From contig NZ_VUMD01000020.1 in NCBI RefSeq assembly GCF_009696375.1, forward strand, positions 1-58,111: DNA of 58,111 bases. The letters run 5' to 3'. The notes under the pieces were generated by a model. The model had not been told where the DNA came from, made no database searches, and saw nothing but the letters and a program-made list of their open reading frames with translations. The position numbers and the translations under genes are program-made. The stretch's first letter is position 1. Each line of letters begins with the position of its first letter. Source of the stretch: Clostridium porci. Its GTDB lineage: Bacteria; Bacillota; Clostridia; Lachnospirales; Lachnospiraceae. Shown here piece by piece: positions 56,413 through 58,111 of this stretch.

Positions 56413-56670
56413 ATGATAAGTTACGAATACGTTATTTCAGACCGACAGGGTCTTCATGCAACGAATGCTATGAGCTTATGCCGGGCAGCCAGTGAATATA
56501 AGAGCAGTATCACATTAAAAGGAAGGAAGGGGAAGGCAGACTGCAAAAATGTTCTTGCTCTTATAGGGCTTGGAGCGCTCCAGGGAGAATGCCTGGAACT
56601 TGTTATTGAAGGAGAGGACGAGACACAGGCGGCAGGCTTTTTAAAGGGACTACTAAGAACCATACTTTAG
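56413..56670 (+). CDS. HPr-family phosphocarrier paralogue lacking Ser46
   Basis: This 85-residue HPr-fold protein retains the phosphoryl-accepting His15 in 'DRQGLHATNAMSL'. The usual following Arg17 and Pro18 are Thr17 and Asn18, and position 46, the HPr-kinase serine in Firmicutes, is Asn ('ADCKNVLALIGLG'). It is therefore unlikely to be a substrate of HPr kinase or a CcpA co-repressor, and may work poorly in sugar phosphotransfer. No other PTS gene is nearby. ATG 56413 is used because AAAGGA lies about 9 bases upstream; the TTG at 56407 is weaker. Its job is unknown. Confidence 0.85.
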   Translation: MISYEYVISDRQGLHATNAMSLCRAASEYKSSITLKGRKGKADCKNVLALIGLGALQGECLELVIEGEDETQAAGFLKGLLRTIL

Positions 56671-56771
56671 AAGATCTATTAGCTAAAGCATTTATTTTCC
56701 CCTGAACCTTTTCATACATTATGAGCATATGAAACCAGATCAGAAAGGAAAGAGGAGAGAGAGTATATCAT

Positions 56772-57893
56772 ATGAAACGTATAGCATGTGCAGTTTTAAG
56801 CGGAGCATTGGTTTTTGTGGGAATTGGAAATATGGAATTAACTGGTTACGGGGCAGAATTTTCATATAAAGAGGCCAATGCCATAGGGCCTGGGATAAAT
56901 GCTGCTGTAGGGGTTAACAATTTTTTGAATTTGGAAGTAACCAATCCCATTGTCAAGCCAGTAGATAAATATTCTTATGATCAGATGGAACGAGATATCC
57001 AGGCATTAGAGCAGTCTTACGGTGACAAAATTACAGTTAATATCATTGGCACCTCACGGGACGGACGAAAGATCTATGATATAATACTTGGAAATCCACA
57101 GGCAGAAGCTCATATTTTGATGCAGGGAGCTATTCATGCCAGAGAATATATGACTCCACTGGTAATGATGAGCCAGTTGGAGTATGCTCTGATTAATTAT
57201 GATACAGGACGTTATAATTTTAAGCCAGTTTCTGATATGCTGAAAAAAACAGCAATTCATTTTATTCCTATGACAAATCCCGATGGAGTAACCTTGAGCC
57301 AATTTGGTATAGACGGAATTCGTTCAGATGAGCTGAAGAGGATTATAAGAACTTGCTATGCATCGGATGTGAATCTGGGAAAAACAACCGATACGTTTGA
57401 AGTATACCTATCTAAATGGAAGGCTAATGCAGGAGGAGTAGATTTGAATTACAATTTTCCTTATGGCTGGAATGAGCTTTCTACTACCTTAACTTCTCCA
57501 TCTTATGCCGCCTATAAAGGAACGAGTCCTTTATCGGAGCCGGAGAGTCAGGCTCTTGCCAGTATCGCTGATCAGTATCCATGGGCAATTACTATCAGCT
57601 ATCATTCCCAGGGAGAGGTAATTTACTGGACGACCAGCAACAATGGTGCCAAAATGGCATCCAATACCTTAGCAGAGAACATATCAGTAATGACAGGTTA
57701 TCGCATGGATTCCAGTGACGGAAAGGGAGGCTTTAAAGACTGGATGCAATCAAAAGCTGATGCAGTGCCTGGCGTAACTTTGGAGGTAGGAAGGTTCCCT
57801 TGCCCTGTACCATTTTCTGAATTCAGCACTGTTTGGAAGCAGAACAAAGGCGTTTGGGTTCAAGCTTTGGATTATGTGAGTAAGAGGTTATAA
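56772..57893 (+). CDS. Secreted M14-family zinc carboxypeptidase (peptidoglycan gamma-D-Glu type)
   Basis: This 373-residue exported zinc peptidase has a signal peptide (about 1-28, 'CAVLSGALVFVGIGNM'). A mature N-terminal stretch contains 'IGPGINAAVGVNN'. The M14 domain (about 65-370) begins 'YSYDQMERDIQALEQSYG'. Zinc ligands fit 'GAIHAREYMTP' (HxxE) and 'ISYHSQGEVIY' (His). The catalytic Glu lies in 'VTLEVGRFPCP'. The pattern matches bacterial gamma-D-glutamyl-diaminopimelate endopeptidases that cut wall stem peptides or spore peptides, so a wall-remodelling role is likely. Start: ATG 56772. The ribosome site is GAAAGGAAAGAGGAGAG, a little far upstream. Confidence 0.9.
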   Translation: MKRIACAVLSGALVFVGIGNMELTGYGAEFSYKEANAIGPGINAAVGVNNFLNLEVTNPIVKPVDKYSYDQMERDIQALEQSYGDKITVNIIGTSRDGRKIYDIILGNPQAEAHILMQGAIHAREYMTPLVMMSQLEYALINYDTGRYNFKPVSDMLKKTAIHFIPMTNPDGVTLSQFGIDGIRSDELKRIIRTCYASDVNLGKTTDTFEVYLSKWKANAGGVDLNYNFPYGWNELSTTLTSPSYAAYKGTSPLSEPESQALASIADQYPWAITISYHSQGEVIYWTTSNNGAKMASNTLAENISVMTGYRMDSSDGKGGFKDWMQSKADAVPGVTLEVGRFPCPVPFSEFSTVWKQNKGVWVQALDYVSKRL

Positions 57894-57964
57894 ATGCAAG
57901 GTAAAAATGGCGAACCGGATAGTTAAATATATGTTGAGCCGGTGCAGGTGGAAAATATTGGATG

Positions 57965-58010
57965 GCTATTAATTATTCGCGAAAGTCTAGTTTAACGAAT
58001 AGTTAATAGC
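57965..58010 (+). repeat. 15-bp inverted repeat upstream of the last gene
   Basis: GCTATTAATTATTCG (57965-57979) pairs fully with 57996-58010, allowing one G-T pair, around a 16-nt loop. No T-tract follows. It may end the M14 transcript weakly or act as an operator or leader for the gene at 58067. Confidence 0.6.
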
Positions 58011-58066
58011 TAATTACGTATGCGCGAATACATTCTTTAACAGTTTGTTGGAGGGTGTATTTTTTT

Positions 58067-58111
58067 ATGTTGAATCGGTTCTTTTGTATCCTTTTAACGG
58101 TTTCCTGTTTG
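58067..58111 (+). CDS. Start of an exported protein, truncated by window end
   Basis: ATG 58067 lies 11 bases after GGAGGG. It opens a frame of 15 codons that is still open at the last base. The residues MLNRFFCILLTVSCL look like the start of a signal peptide, possibly lipoprotein-type. No function can be assigned. Confidence 0.5.
   Translation, partial: MLNRFFCILLTVSCL

Noticed and set aside
1-58111. tRNA, rRNA or CRISPR arrays
   Set aside because: No cloverleaf, rRNA-like or regularly spaced repeat stretch was noticed in any gap on either strand.

Overview
The window reads as a chromosome segment from a low-to-mid GC, Gram-positive anaerobe of the class Clostridia, most probably family Lachnospiraceae. 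This rests on AGGAGG-type ribosome binding sites throughout, SepF, LCP, sortase and DUF4321 proteins, a Clostridia-type MinCDE/MreCD/RodA cluster, and a carboxyspermidine-type polyamine operon. Species cannot be fixed from sequence alone. No tRNA, rRNA or CRISPR array was seen.

1-5.7 kb: the right-hand end of a Tn916/Tn1549-type integrative conjugative element. It holds a truncated SpaA-like surface protein, an HU protein, a class B sortase, an Orf7-like sigma factor, an Orf8-like HTH protein, Xis and a tyrosine integrase. Int-arm-like repeats and a minus-strand terminator close it. The element abuts the next region.

5.7-15.3 kb: a visibly AT-richer accessory island and the most unusual part of the window. 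It encodes two VgrG-type spike proteins, a lipase fused to a PAAR-like DUF4280 tip domain, a pentapeptide-repeat protein, an Imm11-like protein, a possible DcrB/Eag-like chaperone, and two near-identical tandem membrane-anchored proteins with a relic of a third copy. No tube, sheath, baseplate or ATPase gene is present. It looks like a spike-effector-immunity cassette of a contractile injection system in a Gram-positive host, with the rest of the machine elsewhere or borrowed.

15.3-22.4 kb: a strong promoter, a roughly 290-nt structured RNA with its own terminator, then a six-gene polyamine operon. The genes are arginine decarboxylase, SpeE, carboxynorspermidine dehydrogenase, carboxynorspermidine decarboxylase, agmatine deiminase and N-carbamoylputrescine amidase. 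Together they convert arginine to putrescine and then spermidine.

22.4-29.4 kb: a small Cys-rich membrane protein (minus strand), a DUF368/PopT undecaprenyl-phosphate translocase, a D-Ala-D-Ala carboxypeptidase, a siroheme/uroporphyrinogen block (precorrin-2 dehydrogenase, HemC, CobA-HemD fusion) and a GNAT acetyltransferase.

29.5-36.9 kb: the SRP and ribosome-maturation operon ylxM-ffh-rpsP-khpA-rimM, running directly into mutL-miaA and a methionine gamma-lyase-like gene. trmD and rplS are absent from their usual place.

37-47 kb: cell shape and division: DUF4321, radC, mreC, mreD, PBP2, minC, minD, minE, rodA, mgsA and a lipoprotein-type D-Ala-D-Ala carboxypeptidase. mreB is not at its usual position.

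47-58.1 kb: a P-loop protein, an HlyD-like adaptor, yggS, sepF, aroB, lspA, rluD, a cytidylate-kinase-like protein, an LCP-family ligase, an HPr paralogue lacking Ser46, an M14 peptidoglycan peptidase and the first codons of another exported protein. Long structured non-coding stretches precede the LCP and HPr genes.
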